Shown here one piece after another: positions 44,752 to 61,048 of a DNA stretch of 64,000 nucleotides (position 1 is its first letter; every line of letters begins with the position of its first letter). This DNA is from CAVXHQ01 sp963789535 (GTDB taxonomy: Bacteria; Pseudomonadota; Alphaproteobacteria; Rhodobacterales; Rhodobacteraceae): positions 1,674,001 to 1,738,000 of the forward strand of contig CAWBKU010000005.1 in the NCBI GenBank assembly GCA_963789535.1, read 5' to 3'. A program made the position numbers and the translations under genes. The notes under the pieces are model-generated. The model was given only the letters and a program-made list of their open reading frames with translations. It was not told the origin of the DNA and did not search any database.

Positions 44752-44827
44752 AGGGGTATAGCTCAGTTGGTAGAGCGACGGTCTCCAAAACCGTAGGTCG
44801 CGGGTTCAAGCCCTGCTGCCCCTGCCA
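44752..44827 (+). tRNA. tRNA-Trp (CCA anticodon)
   Basis: Complete cloverleaf of 76 nt including an encoded CCA end. Acceptor stem AGGGGTA pairs with TGCCCCT, discriminator G. The anticodon stem ACGGT/ACCGT encloses loop CTCCAAA with anticodon CCA at 44785-44787, and the T arm has GGGTTCAAGCCC. Its place directly upstream of secE is the widespread bacterial arrangement. Confidence 0.97.
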
Positions 44828-44920
44828 GTTCCAGCTCAGATCGCGTTGTCCGGCGGCTTGTCTTCTTGCGGTCCGACCCGTATCTGACGCATCACCCGAT
44901 TGCCAGAGAGGCGCCCCGCG

Positions 44921-45118
44921 ATGGCCACCAACCCGATCCAGTTCATCCAGCAGACCCGCGCCGAGATCGCCAAGGTCGTCTGGCCGACCCGCCGCGAGGT
45001 GGTGCTGACCACGATCATGGTGTTCATCCTCGCCGCCCTCGCCGCGGTATTCTTCAGCATCGTCGATCTGATCATCCGCTTCGGTCTGAACGGGGTGCTG
45101 AACGGCTTCGGCTTCTGA
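44921..45118 (+). CDS. secE: preprotein translocase subunit SecE
   Basis: Protein of 65 residues with the single-helix SecE form. The conserved amphipathic start IQFIQQTRAEIAKVVWPTRRE is followed by one membrane span (TTIMVFILAALAAVFFSIVD). It clamps SecY in the inner membrane. The start is the ATG before ATNPIQF with AGAGAGG upstream; an ATG 21 nt earlier is less likely. nusG follows after 223 nt, as in most bacteria. Confidence 0.96.
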   Translation: MATNPIQFIQQTRAEIAKVVWPTRREVVLTTIMVFILAALAAVFFSIVDLIIRFGLNGVLNGFGF

Positions 45119-45341
45119 CGCATGGTCATCTGCGTCCGCGCAGCGCGGGGACGTCCGATTTGACCGCCTGACCCCTTGAGTTCGCGGGGGCGGGGCGGTA
45201 TGTGCCCCCAAATCCCGGACAAGGCGCGCGGCGAATCAGGTTGCGCGCCACTTTGTTTTGGCCGGACCGGATGTGGCAAGCATCTGCGATACATTGACTT
45301 TCCGGGGTAGAGCAGCCCCGGCGCGCGAGGTGAAGGACGAC

Positions 45342-45872
45342 ATGGCGAAACGGTGGTATTCGGTGAGCGTCCTGTCGAACTTCGAGAAGAAGATCGCAGA
45401 GCAGATCCGCGCGAAGGTCGCCGAACAGGGCCTCGACGAGGCGATCGACGAGGTCATGGTGCCGACCGAAGAGGTCATCGAGATCCGGCGCGGCAAGAAG
45501 GTGCAGGCCGAACGACGGTTCATGCCCGGCTATGTCCTCGTGCACATGGAGATGTCGGACGAGGGCTATCACCTGATTTCGCAGATCAACCGCGTCACCG
45601 GGTTTCTGGGGCCGCAGGGCCGCCCGATGCCGATGCGGGACGCCGAGGTGCAGCAGATCCTCGGCCGCGTCGAAGAGGGACAGGAGGCGCCGCGCACCCT
45701 GATCCATTTCGAGATCGGCGAGAAGGTGAAGGTGGCCGACGGTCCGTTCGAGGATTTCGACGGCATGGTCGAAGAGGTCGACGAGGACAACCAGCGCCTG
45801 AAGGTGACGGTGTCGATCTTTGGCCGGGCGACGCCGGTCGAACTGGAATTCACGCAGGTGGTCAAGCAATAG
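45342..45872 (+). CDS. nusG: transcription termination/antitermination protein NusG
   Basis: Protein of 176 residues with an NGN domain (KRWYSVSVLSNFEKKIAEQI, FMPGYVLVHMEM) and a C-terminal KOW domain (FEIGEKVKVADGPFEDFDG, the loop that contacts ribosomal S10 or Rho). It binds RNA polymerase and couples transcription to translation. The start is the ATG before AKRWYSV with AGGTGAAGGA upstream; the frame is open 28 codons further but without a ribosome-binding site. Confidence 0.97.
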   Translation: MAKRWYSVSVLSNFEKKIAEQIRAKVAEQGLDEAIDEVMVPTEEVIEIRRGKKVQAERRFMPGYVLVHMEMSDEGYHLISQINRVTGFLGPQGRPMPMRDAEVQQILGRVEEGQEAPRTLIHFEIGEKVKVADGPFEDFDGMVEEVDEDNQRLKVTVSIFGRATPVELEFTQVVKQ

Positions 45873-46016
45873 GCCGATTGCGCCAATCCGGGGGAAACCC
45901 CGGTTCGTTCGTGGGAGGCAACGGCGCGCGCGCCTGAGCCGCACCACGCTGAAACGGCCCCGGATCGCGATCCCGGGCGATGGGTGCGCAGGCACCGATG
46001 AAACAAGGAGGCCGGG

Positions 46017-46466
46017 ATGGCCAAGAAGGTAATGGGGCAGCTCAAGCTGCAAGTGAAGGCGGGGCAGGCCAATCCCTCTCCGCCCGTCGGTCCGGCGCTG
46101 GGTCAGCGCGGCATCAACATCATGGAATTCTGCAAGCAGTTCAACGCCAAGACCGCCGACATGGAGCCGGGCTCTCCGATCCCGACCGTGATCACCTATT
46201 ATGCGGACAAGTCGTTCACCATCGACTGCAAGACGCCGCCCGCCAGCTTCTACATCAAGAAGGCCGCGGGCCTGAAGCCGCAGGGCAAGCGCAACCGCCC
46301 GCAGGGCTCGGTCCAGCCGGGCAAGATCGTCGCAGGCTCGATCACGATCAAGCAGGTCCGCGAGATCGCCGAGGCGAAGATGGCCGACCTGAACGCGACG
46401 AGCGTAGAGGGCGCGATGCAGACAATCCTGGGCTCTGCCCGTTCCATGGGCATCGAGGTGAAGTGA
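46017..46466 (+). CDS. rplK: 50S ribosomal protein L11
   Basis: Protein of 149 residues. The N-terminal domain (KLQVKAGQANPSPPVGPALG) and C-terminal rRNA-binding domain (IVAGSITIKQVREIAEAKM) are both present. L11 forms the base of the ribosomal stalk with the L10-L12 complex. AAGGAGG precedes the ATG. The stop shares a base with the L1 start (TGATG). Confidence 0.97.
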   Translation: MAKKVMGQLKLQVKAGQANPSPPVGPALGQRGINIMEFCKQFNAKTADMEPGSPIPTVITYYADKSFTIDCKTPPASFYIKKAAGLKPQGKRNRPQGSVQPGKIVAGSITIKQVREIAEAKMADLNATSVEGAMQTILGSARSMGIEVK

Positions 46467-47167
46467 TGGCAAAGCTGGGCAAGAGGACGCGCGCGGCGCG
46501 TGAGGCATTCGGCGAGAAGGCACTGGTGACGGTGTCCGAGGCCGTGGCGCTGGTGAAGGCCAACGCAACGGCGAAATTCGACGAGACCATCGAGATCGCG
46601 ATGTGCCTCGGCGTCGATCCGCGCCACGCCGACCAGATGGTCCGCGGCACGGTGACGCTGCCGAACGGCACCGGCAAGACGGTGCGCGTGGCGGTGTTCG
46701 CGCGCGGCGCCAAGGCCGACGAGGCCACGGCGGCGGGGGCCGACATCGTCGGCGCCGAGGATCTGATGGAACAGATCCAGGGCGGCAAGATCGACTTCGA
46801 CCGCTGCATCGCGACGCCCGACATGATGCCGATCGTCGGTCGTCTGGGCAAGATCCTCGGGCCGCGCAACCTCATGCCGAACCCGCGGGTCGGCACGGTG
46901 ACGATGGACGTGCGTGAGGCCGTCGAGGCCGCCAAGGGCGGTCAGGTGCAGTTCAAGGCCGAAAAGGCGGGCGTCGTCCATGCCGGGATCGGCAAGGCAT
47001 CGTTCGATGAAAAGGCGATCGCCGAGAACGTGCTGGCCTTCGTCGATGCGGTTTCCAAGGCAAAGCCTGCGGGCGCCAAGGGCACCTACATGAAGAAGGT
47101 GAGCCTGAGTTCCTCGATGGGGCCGGGCGTGTCGCTCAACCTCGCGTCGGCGACCGGCAACGAGTGA
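46466..47167 (+). CDS. rplA: 50S ribosomal protein L1
   Basis: Protein of 233 residues, full length. It shows the L1 motifs LVKANATAKFDETIEIAMCL, LPNGTGKTVRVAVFARG and MPNPRVGTVTMDVREAVEAA. L1 forms the mobile stalk near the E site and in many bacteria represses the rplKA transcript. It is translationally coupled to rplK by the one-base overlap. A 21-nt hairpin (47171-47191) follows the stop. Confidence 0.97.
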   Translation: MAKLGKRTRAAREAFGEKALVTVSEAVALVKANATAKFDETIEIAMCLGVDPRHADQMVRGTVTLPNGTGKTVRVAVFARGAKADEATAAGADIVGAEDLMEQIQGGKIDFDRCIATPDMMPIVGRLGKILGPRNLMPNPRVGTVTMDVREAVEAAKGGQVQFKAEKAGVVHAGIGKASFDEKAIAENVLAFVDAVSKAKPAGAKGTYMKKVSLSSSMGPGVSLNLASATGNE

Positions 47168-47461
47168 CCTCGATGGGGTAGGACCCCATCGTCCGCCGGA
47201 CGCCCCGTGCGACCGGCAAGAATTCCCCCTCCCGCACGGAGGGCGAATGGCGCGGCAGGATATCGCCGCGTCTCTGTCCGAGACGGAGGGCAGGGGGCGA
47301 ACCCCGCTAAGGCCTTCCCGAGATGGGAAACGTGACCGGTATTTCGGGGGACACCTCGGGCGATCCGGGACCGCGACCATATCGCTGGACCCGAACGGCC
47401 CCCAGGACGCGGGGGTCAACATGAGCGGGGCGGGGAAACCCGCCCGAATTGGAGTGACACT
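47168..47461 (+). promoter_or_regulatory. rplJ leader region (probable L10 leader)
   Basis: Gene-free 294 nt between rplA and rplJ. It begins with a 21-nt hairpin (arms CGATGGGGT / ACCCCATCG, 3-nt loop, 47171-47191), then runs through several GC stems up to the GTG start of rplJ. In bacteria this position carries the L10 leader, an RNA bound by the L10-L12 complex to repress rplJL. Length and position fit, but the defining structure was assigned by location, not by folding. Confidence 0.55.
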
Positions 47462-47974
47462 GTGGATAGAGCCCAAAAGGAAGGTGTGGTCGAGGAACTC
47501 GGCCAGATTTTCGAAAGCTCTGGTGTCGTCGTGGTTGCACACTACGCCGGCATGACGGTTGCACAGATGCAGGATCTGCGCGCGATGATGCGTGTCGCAG
47601 GCGGATCCGTTCGCGTTGCCAAGAACAAGCTCGCCAAGATCGCCCTCGAGGGAAAGCCCTGCGCAAGCATCGCCGACCTTCTCACGGGCATGACCGTCCT
47701 CGCCTATAGCGAAGATCCCGTGGCAGCCGCCAAGGTGATCGACGATTACGCCAAGAAGAACGACCGTCTGGTCATTCTGGGTGGCGCAATGGGTGAGACG
47801 GCTCTGGACGTCGCCGGTGTGAAGGCCGTCGCAGCAATGCCGTCCCGCGAGGAGCTCATCGCTTCCATCGTGGGCTGTATCGCCGCACCTGCCGCAAACA
47901 TCGCCGGGGCCATTGGCGCGCCTGCAAGCAACATCGCGAGCATCCTGTCGACCATCGAGGAGCGCGCTGCGTGA
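47462..47974 (+). CDS. rplJ: 50S ribosomal protein L10
   Basis: Protein of 170 residues with a GTG start, 9-12 nt after a GGAG ribosome-binding site. It has the rRNA-binding part (AHYAGMTVAQMQDLRAMMRV, SVRVAKNKLAKIALEG) and the Ala-rich C-terminal helix (IAAPAANIAGAIGAPASNIA) that carries L7/L12 dimers. Located directly before rplL, as usual. No anomalies are visible. Confidence 0.97.
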   Translation: MDRAQKEGVVEELGQIFESSGVVVVAHYAGMTVAQMQDLRAMMRVAGGSVRVAKNKLAKIALEGKPCASIADLLTGMTVLAYSEDPVAAAKVIDDYAKKNDRLVILGGAMGETALDVAGVKAVAAMPSREELIASIVGCIAAPAANIAGAIGAPASNIASILSTIEERAA

Positions 47975-48069
47975 GCGCGGTCCTCGGAGAGAGAGCTGCT
48001 TAAGCGACCCCCCATCGGCTGCCCCTTGAAAGGGAAGGCCCTACACAACAAGTATGAACGGAACCTGAA

Positions 48070-48447
48070 ATGGCTGATCTGAAGAAACTGGCGCAAGAGA
48101 TCGTGGGTCTGACCCTCCTCGAGGCGCAGGAACTGAAAACCATCCTCAAGGACGAATACGGCATCGAGCCCGCCGCCGGTGGCGCCGTGATGATGGCCGG
48201 TCCGGCCGGTGGCGCCGCCGCCGAGGCCGCCGAAGAGAAGACCGAGTTCGACGTCGTCCTGAAGGACGCGGGCGCCCAGAAGATCAACGTGATCAAGGAA
48301 GTGCGCTCGATCACCGGCCTCGGCCTGAAAGAAGCCAAAGACCTCGTCGAGGCCGGCGGCAAGGTCAAGGAAGGCGCCTCCAAGGCAGAAGCCGAAGAGA
48401 TCAAGGGCAAGCTGGAAGCGGCCGGCGCCAAGGTCGAACTGGCCTGA
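48070..48447 (+). CDS. rplL: 50S ribosomal protein L7/L12
   Basis: Protein of 125 residues. The N-terminal dimerisation helices (DLKKLAQEIVGLTLLEAQEL) are followed by an Ala/Gly hinge (about 40-55) and the C-terminal factor-binding domain (KINVIKEVRSITGLGLKEAK). It is present in several copies per ribosome, so its message must exceed that of rpoB downstream. The structured 307-nt spacer that follows is consistent with such control. Confidence 0.97.
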   Translation: MADLKKLAQEIVGLTLLEAQELKTILKDEYGIEPAAGGAVMMAGPAGGAAAEAAEEKTEFDVVLKDAGAQKINVIKEVRSITGLGLKEAKDLVEAGGKVKEGASKAEAEEIKGKLEAAGAKVELA

Positions 48448-48754
48448 TCGCGCACCGGAGCGAAGGCTTTTCTCGAAAAGCCTTTCCGGCAGAGTCTTCG
48501 AGAAAACTCTGCCGCTCCGATAGAATCGAGGGCTGGATCCGCACGCGTGCCGGGTCCAGCCGAACCTGTCTTGGAGGGGGGCATCGCGATGCCCCCGCCC
48601 TGGATTGGTTCGCTTGAGGTCGGGAGGCACCCTTTGGGACGGGTGTCACGAATAGACCGCGGACGATCTTCTCATAGCCTCTGCCCCGCAGCCCGGCGGG
48701 ACCGACGGCGAGAGACGCGCGACACGCCGCGCCAGACATATAAGGTGACGCATC
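48448..48754 (+). repeat. rplL-rpoB spacer with paired hairpins and two further stems
   Basis: No gene. An outer stem CGGAGC / GCTCCG (48456-48461 with 48514-48519) encloses two hairpins: one with 9-bp arms AAGGCTTTT / AAAAGCCTT (48463-48484) and one with arms GGCAGAGT / ACTCTGCC (48488-48513). Then follow a GGCTGGATCC / GGGTCCAGCC hairpin (48531-48561, one G-T pair) and a perfect 20-bp palindrome with half GGGGGCATCG (48577-48596). About 150 nt remain before rpoB with no clear promoter. The whole reads as an attenuation or RNA-processing region that sets the L12 to RNA polymerase ratio. Confidence 0.7.
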
Positions 48755-52894
<4,140 letters not shown>

Positions 52895-52895
<1 letters not shown>

Positions 52896-52952
52896 GGAGA
52901 CGAATTCTTTGAAAGAATTCGACGTCGGAAACTTTGAAAGTTTCCGGCTCCC
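52895..52952. repeat. paired 21-nt hairpins between rpoB and rpoC
   Basis: Two perfect 21-nt inverted repeats, 52901-52921 (arm CGAATTCTTT, 1-nt centre) and 52926-52946 (arm CGGAAACTTT, 1-nt centre), separated by ACGT. An outer stem GGGAG (52895-52899) / CTCCC (52948-52952) closes the pair, as in the rplL-rpoB spacer. It is the clearest copy of the hairpin family. Confidence 0.92.
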
Positions 52953-52988
52953 GAACCCGATCCACGCGCCACATCGAAAGGTTACGAC

Positions 52989-57233
<4,245 letters not shown>

Positions 57234-57257
57234 GGTCGCGGGAAAATGTGAGTGAAG

Positions 57258-57293
57258 TGGGGCCTCGGTGCTGAGAAGCGCCGGGGCCCTTTT
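57258..57293 (+). terminator. intrinsic terminator after rpoC
   Basis: Stem GGGCCTCGG / CCGGGGCCC (9 bp with one G-T pair, 12-nt loop) followed by TTTT, starting about 25 nt past the rpoC stop. It closes the secE/nusG-to-rpoC block. Confidence 0.8.
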
Positions 57294-57305
57294 CGTGGGT
57301 GGCGC

Positions 57306-57331
57306 GGAACACCTGCGCACTCCGGCGCGTT
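57306..57331 (+). promoter_or_regulatory. EcfG-type promoter candidate before the flavoprotein gene
   Basis: GGAAC (57306-57310), 17 nt, CGTT (57328-57331), in the gap after the rpoC terminator and about 100 nt before the flavoprotein start, in the right direction. One or two chance matches to this pattern are expected per 64 kb, so the intergenic position is the main support. Confidence 0.5.
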
Positions 57332-57430
57332 TGTCGTCGGAGGCCGAACGAAAGGCCTTCGATGACGCCCGACGACTCGGGGCGCATCAGACTGAAATCC
57401 ACGTCCCCCTGAACCAAAGAATGGCCCGCC

Positions 57431-58309
57431 ATGAAGGATTGCATCATCGTCGGCGGCGGGCCTGCGGGTCTGACTGCCGCCCTCTATCTTGCCCGTTTCC
57501 TGCGCAGCGTGTCCGTCGTCGACGCGGAAGAGGGCCGCGCCCGGATGATCCCGATGACGCACAATCTGGCGCCCTTTCCGGAGGGGATCGGCGGACCCGA
57601 CCTGCTCGACCGGATGCGCGCCCACGCCAGACGTTACGGTGCGGCGATCGAGTCCGGCAGGGTGACAGAAATCATCGCCCGGGGTGACGGGTTCCGTGTT
57701 ACCACCGCGACCGGTATCGAGGTGGCGAGAACGGTGATCCTCGCCACCGGTGTCGTCAATCACCGACCCCCGCTGTCCGATGCCGAGCACGATCGGGGGG
57801 TGCGCCACGGCCTGATCCGCTATTGTCCGGTCTGCGACGGTTACGAGGTTCGCGGCAGGCGCGTCGCCGTCCTCGGGTCCGGAGCGCACGGCCGGGCCGA
57901 GGCGTCGTTCGTCCACCGCTATGCGCCCGACGTCACCCTGGTCCCGGCGGATGGGACCGTCGCAGAGGCCCTCGACGGCATCGCGGGCCTTGCGGCACCG
58001 ATGAGCGCCCTGACGCTGTCGGACGATGGGGTCGTCGTCACGCTGGCGGACGCGGGCACCCATATCTTCGATACGCTCTATGTCGCGCTTGGCACGGCGC
58101 CCCGGACGGACCTCGTGCCGCTGCCCGGCGTGGCCCTCGATGACGAAGGCTGCATTAAGACCGACGCCGAGCTGGAGACCGGCGTAACGGGCCTCTACGC
58201 GATCGGCGACGTGACGAACGGCCTCGACCAGATCGCCCATGCGATGGGTCAGGGGGCGGTCGCGGCCACGGCGATCCACAATGCGCTCACTCGGCGGGAG
58301 CGGGACTGA
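57431..58309 (+). CDS. thioredoxin-reductase-like NAD(P)/FAD oxidoreductase
   Basis: Flavoprotein of 292 residues. The FAD motif is IIVGGGPAGLTAALYLARF; the redox pair is in YCPVCDGYEVRG, followed by the NADPH motif LGSGAHGRAEASF and a closing GDVTNGLDQIAHAMGQGA. It is shorter than typical TrxB (about 320) and the NADPH loop GSGAHG departs from GGGDSA, so it may be a TrxB relative acting on another disulfide or quinone. It should be cytosolic. An EcfG-type promoter upstream suggests stress control. Confidence 0.88.
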   Translation: MKDCIIVGGGPAGLTAALYLARFLRSVSVVDAEEGRARMIPMTHNLAPFPEGIGGPDLLDRMRAHARRYGAAIESGRVTEIIARGDGFRVTTATGIEVARTVILATGVVNHRPPLSDAEHDRGVRHGLIRYCPVCDGYEVRGRRVAVLGSGAHGRAEASFVHRYAPDVTLVPADGTVAEALDGIAGLAAPMSALTLSDDGVVVTLADAGTHIFDTLYVALGTAPRTDLVPLPGVALDDEGCIKTDAELETGVTGLYAIGDVTNGLDQIAHAMGQGAVAATAIHNALTRRERD

Positions 58310-58409
58310 TTTTTTTGCCACTTGCCGCAGGTCGGCAAGGGGACCGACGCCCCTTGCCCTTCATATCCTGCATTGCTACGCCTCCCGCACCCCTGCCAGG
58401 AGCGCGCCC

Positions 58410-59645
58410 ATGTCCATCGCCAACGACCCCCGCCTCGCCAAACTCGCCGAGGTCGCCGTCCGCATCGGGGTGAACCTCCAGCCGGGCCAGGACCTGTTCC
58501 TCACCGCCTCCACCGTCTCCCTGCCGCTCGCCCGCCTGATCGCCGCCGAGGCCTATCGCGAGGGTGCGGGCCTCGTGACCACGCTGATCTCGGACGACGC
58601 GCTGACGCTGGCGCGCTATGAGAACGCCACCGACGAGAGCCTCGACCGGGCGCCCGCCTGGCTCTACGACGGCATGGCGCGGGCGTTTTCCGAAGGCACC
58701 GCGCGGATGGCGATCGCCGGGGGCGATCCGATGTTGCTGGCGGCGCAAGACCCTGCGCGCGTCAGCCGCGCGGCCAAGGCCAACGCCAAGGCCATGAAAC
58801 CGGCGATGAAGTTCATCACCGAGTTCCAGACCAACTGGTCCATCGTGGCCTACCCCGATCCCGCCTGGGCGCGGCAGATGTTTCCAGACATGGAGCAGGA
58901 CGCGGCGACGGCGAAACTCGCCGATGCGATCTTCGCCGCCTCCCGCGTCGATCAGGACGATCCGGTCGCGGCGTGGGAGCGGCACAACGAGACCCTTCAC
59001 GCCAGGCAGGACTGGCTCAACGACCAACGCTTCGACGCGCTGCACTACACCGGCCCCGGCACCGATTTCACGCTCGGTCTCGCGGACGGCCACAAGTGGG
59101 TCGGCGGTGCCTCGCCCAGCCGCAAGGGCGTGATCTGCAACCCCAACATCCCCACCGAAGAGGTGTTCACCACGCCCCACGCCCACCGCGCCGACGGCAC
59201 CCTGAGGGCAAGCAAACCGCTGGCCCATCAGGGCACGGTGATCGAGGATATCGCGGTCCGGTTCGAGGGCGGCAAAATCGTCGAGGCCAGTGCGTCGAAG
59301 GGTGAAGAGGTGTTCCTGAAACTCCTCGACACCGACGAGGGCGCGCGCCGTCTGGGCGAGGTGGCGCTGGTGCCGCATGGCTCGCCGATCTCGCAGTCGG
59401 GCCTGTTGTTCTACAACACCCTGTTCGACGAGAATGCGGCCAGCCACATCGCCCTCGGGCAATGCTATTCCGAGTGCTTCATGGACGCCGATACGCTGAG
59501 CGAGGACGACGTGACCGCGAAGGGCGGTAATGCCAGCATGATCCACGTCGACTGGATGATCGGCTCGGACGCCATCGACATCGACGGGCTGGCGACGGAC
59601 GGCACCCGCACGCCGGTCATGCGCGGCGGCGAATGGGCAATGTGA
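58410..59645 (+). CDS. aminopeptidase, M29 family
   Basis: Metallo-aminopeptidase of 411 residues in the thermophilic aminopeptidase T (M29) family. Visible are the N-terminal domain (KLAEVAVRIGVNLQPGQDL), the metal-ligand segments (NIPTEEVFTTPHAHRADG with Glu and His; GEVALVPHGSPIS with Glu; IHVDWMIGS with His and Asp), and YYNTLFDENAASH-like FYNTLFDENAASHIALG. It cleaves N-terminal residues from peptides in the cytosol. The start is the ATG before SIANDPRLA with AGGAG upstream. The stop codon touches a 62-nt inverted repeat. Confidence 0.93.
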   Translation: MSIANDPRLAKLAEVAVRIGVNLQPGQDLFLTASTVSLPLARLIAAEAYREGAGLVTTLISDDALTLARYENATDESLDRAPAWLYDGMARAFSEGTARMAIAGGDPMLLAAQDPARVSRAAKANAKAMKPAMKFITEFQTNWSIVAYPDPAWARQMFPDMEQDAATAKLADAIFAASRVDQDDPVAAWERHNETLHARQDWLNDQRFDALHYTGPGTDFTLGLADGHKWVGGASPSRKGVICNPNIPTEEVFTTPHAHRADGTLRASKPLAHQGTVIEDIAVRFEGGKIVEASASKGEEVFLKLLDTDEGARRLGEVALVPHGSPISQSGLLFYNTLFDENAASHIALGQCYSECFMDADTLSEDDVTAKGGNASMIHVDWMIGSDAIDIDGLATDGTRTPVMRGGEWAM

Positions 59646-59705
59646 TGGGGTGAAACCCCATCCTGTGGCCTTGCGCCTGCCCACAGGATGGGGTTTCACC
59701 CCATC
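59644..59705. repeat. 25-bp perfect nested inverted repeat
   Basis: Two perfectly complementary 25-nt arms (59644-59668 and 59681-59705) flank a 12-nt loop. Each arm is itself a small hairpin, GATGGGG-TGAAA-CCCCATC on the left and its mirror on the right, so the RNA can fold as one long stem or as two short ones. It starts inside the aminopeptidase stop codon and ends 28 nt before gapR. Confidence 0.9.
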
Positions 59706-59732
59706 GACCGAGCTCTCCAAAGGAATCCGCCG

Positions 59733-59987
59733 ATGTCCGACGTCCTCGAAGCCTCCGCCTCCGTCGCGGGAGAAGAACTGCGCCAGATCATCGAACGCTA
59801 CGAGCGTCTGGAATCCGAAAAGAAGGATATCGTCGATGGCCAGAAGGAGATCATGGCAGAAGCGAAGGGCCGCGGCTACGACACGAAGGTGATCCGCAAG
59901 GTCATCGCTCTGCGCAAGCGTGACAAGGACGATATCGCCGAGGAAGAGGCGGTCCTCGAGATGTACAAGGCGGCGCTGGGGATGTGA
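59733..59987 (+). CDS. gapR: GapR-like nucleoid-associated protein (DUF2312)
   Basis: Protein of 84 residues matching DUF2312/GapR: LRQIIERYERLESEKKDIVD, then AEAKGRGYDTKVIRKVIALR and a helical end EEEAVLEMYKAALGM. GapR of Caulobacter is a small coiled-coil protein that clamps overtwisted DNA ahead of polymerases and stimulates topoisomerases. The length is close to the known 89 residues. AAAGGA lies 8 nt before the ATG; an ATG 45 nt earlier lies within the long inverted repeat and is unlikely to be used. Confidence 0.9.
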   Translation: MSDVLEASASVAGEELRQIIERYERLESEKKDIVDGQKEIMAEAKGRGYDTKVIRKVIALRKRDKDDIAEEEAVLEMYKAALGM

Positions 59988-59995
59988 GCGGGTCA

Positions 59996-60041
59996 CGAAG
60001 TCTTTGAAAGACTTCGACGTCGATTTCCTTGAAAGAAATCG
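59996..60041. repeat. paired 21-nt hairpins after gapR
   Basis: Two 21-nt inverted repeats at 59996-60016 (arm CGAAGTCTTT, perfect) and 60021-60041 (arm CGATTTCCTT, one mismatch), separated by ACGT as in the rpoB-rpoC pair. They lie between the convergent gapR and unknown genes. The first hairpin is identical to the third one in the livG-livF spacer. Confidence 0.9.
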
Positions 60042-60052
60042 TTTTGAGACGG

Positions 60053-60944
60053 TCAGGGCGCAATGAACGTGACACCCGGCATTCGCCGCGATCTTTGCTA
60101 CGTCTTCTTCGTAGCCTTCCGTCAGGTCCTCGATCAGGTCGTCGTCCCAGCCGGGCAGGTCGACCGTCTCCTCGATCTCGTCGGCCAGCGCGTATTTGTC
60201 GAGAAACGCCGAGATCACCCGCCGCAACTGCAATTCGGACTTCGGCGGATGCGTCTTGAGGTAGGCGCCAAAGCGTGTGAACCCCTCGGGCGACATGATC
60301 GAGCGCAGCACGTCATAGGTGCCTTTGAGGGCGGTGCCGCCCGGCACGCCGATCATCCGCCGCATCACCTCGCCCCAGATCAGCGCGGTGTCCTCGTTGC
60401 ACCAGACCACGAGTTTCGCGCGCGGCAGGGTCGCGCGGATCCGCGCGACCACGTCCGACCACAGCACATCGCGCGGATCGACGCCGCCCATGAACTGGCC
60501 GAACTGCACGCGCCCGACGCTGCGGAAGCCCTCGGGGATGAAGGTCGCGGGATTGCGCAGGGCGAGGTGGATTTCGATCTCGTCGTCGGGAAAGAGCTGC
60601 CCCAGCGCCCGCATCTTCATCACCGTCAGCCCATAGAACTGCCCCGCCTCGAAGATCCGCATCGGATAGCAGATGAAGGCAGAGTTGCTCATCACCAGCC
60701 GGTGGATCGGCGTCGCTCCCTCGCCCGGATCGTCGAGGATCGCGTCGAGCAGGATGTCGCGGGCGTTGGGGGCAGGGGCCGCACCGGCAAGGCCGAGGAT
60801 CGTCTCGTGGATCAGCTTGCGATAGCGGGCGAGGCCGGGGATCGCGATCCCCTGCGGCCGGAACGTCCGGGTGTTCAGCATCAGCGACTTCACGAGCTGG
60901 TCGCCATCGGTGAAATTCGCGCCGACGTGAAAGACGATCTGCAT
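60053..60944 (-). CDS. unknown protein with sulfotransferase-like N terminus, frameshifted near the end
   Basis: Protein of about 296 residues that I cannot name. The opening QIVFHVGANFTDGDQLVKSL resembles the phosphosulfate-binding start of sulfotransferase-like proteins, only loosely. Later segments (LRNPATFIPEGF, VVWCNEDTALIWGEVMRRM) contain many Trp/Arg and no membrane helix. As sequenced, the frame has no stop near the expected end and runs far into the opposite genes. Removing one C from the CCC at 60075-60077 gives the ending AGVTFIAP and a stop at 60053, just short of the hairpins. An assembly error is likely. Divergent from the permease gene. Confidence 0.7.
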
Positions 60945-61048
60945 GGGTCCGGTCCTGCCCGCTCTGGCCCCGCTTTGGGATGCCGTTGTTTTGCGACACT
61001 ATAGGCGGATTTCTGGACAGGGAAACTGCTTTCGGTTAGGTCTCCGCC

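Noticed and set aside
58312..58340. T-run next to a CTTGCCG/CGGCAAG hairpin after the flavoprotein gene
   Set aside because: The T-run precedes the stem on the plus strand, and on the minus strand the stem is followed by A residues, so it is not an intrinsic terminator for either direction.
58287..60944. Single 885-codon protein reading from the unknown gene through gapR and the aminopeptidase on the opposite strand
   Set aside because: The extension is antisense to two real genes and arises from a missing stop caused by a one-base insertion near 60075.
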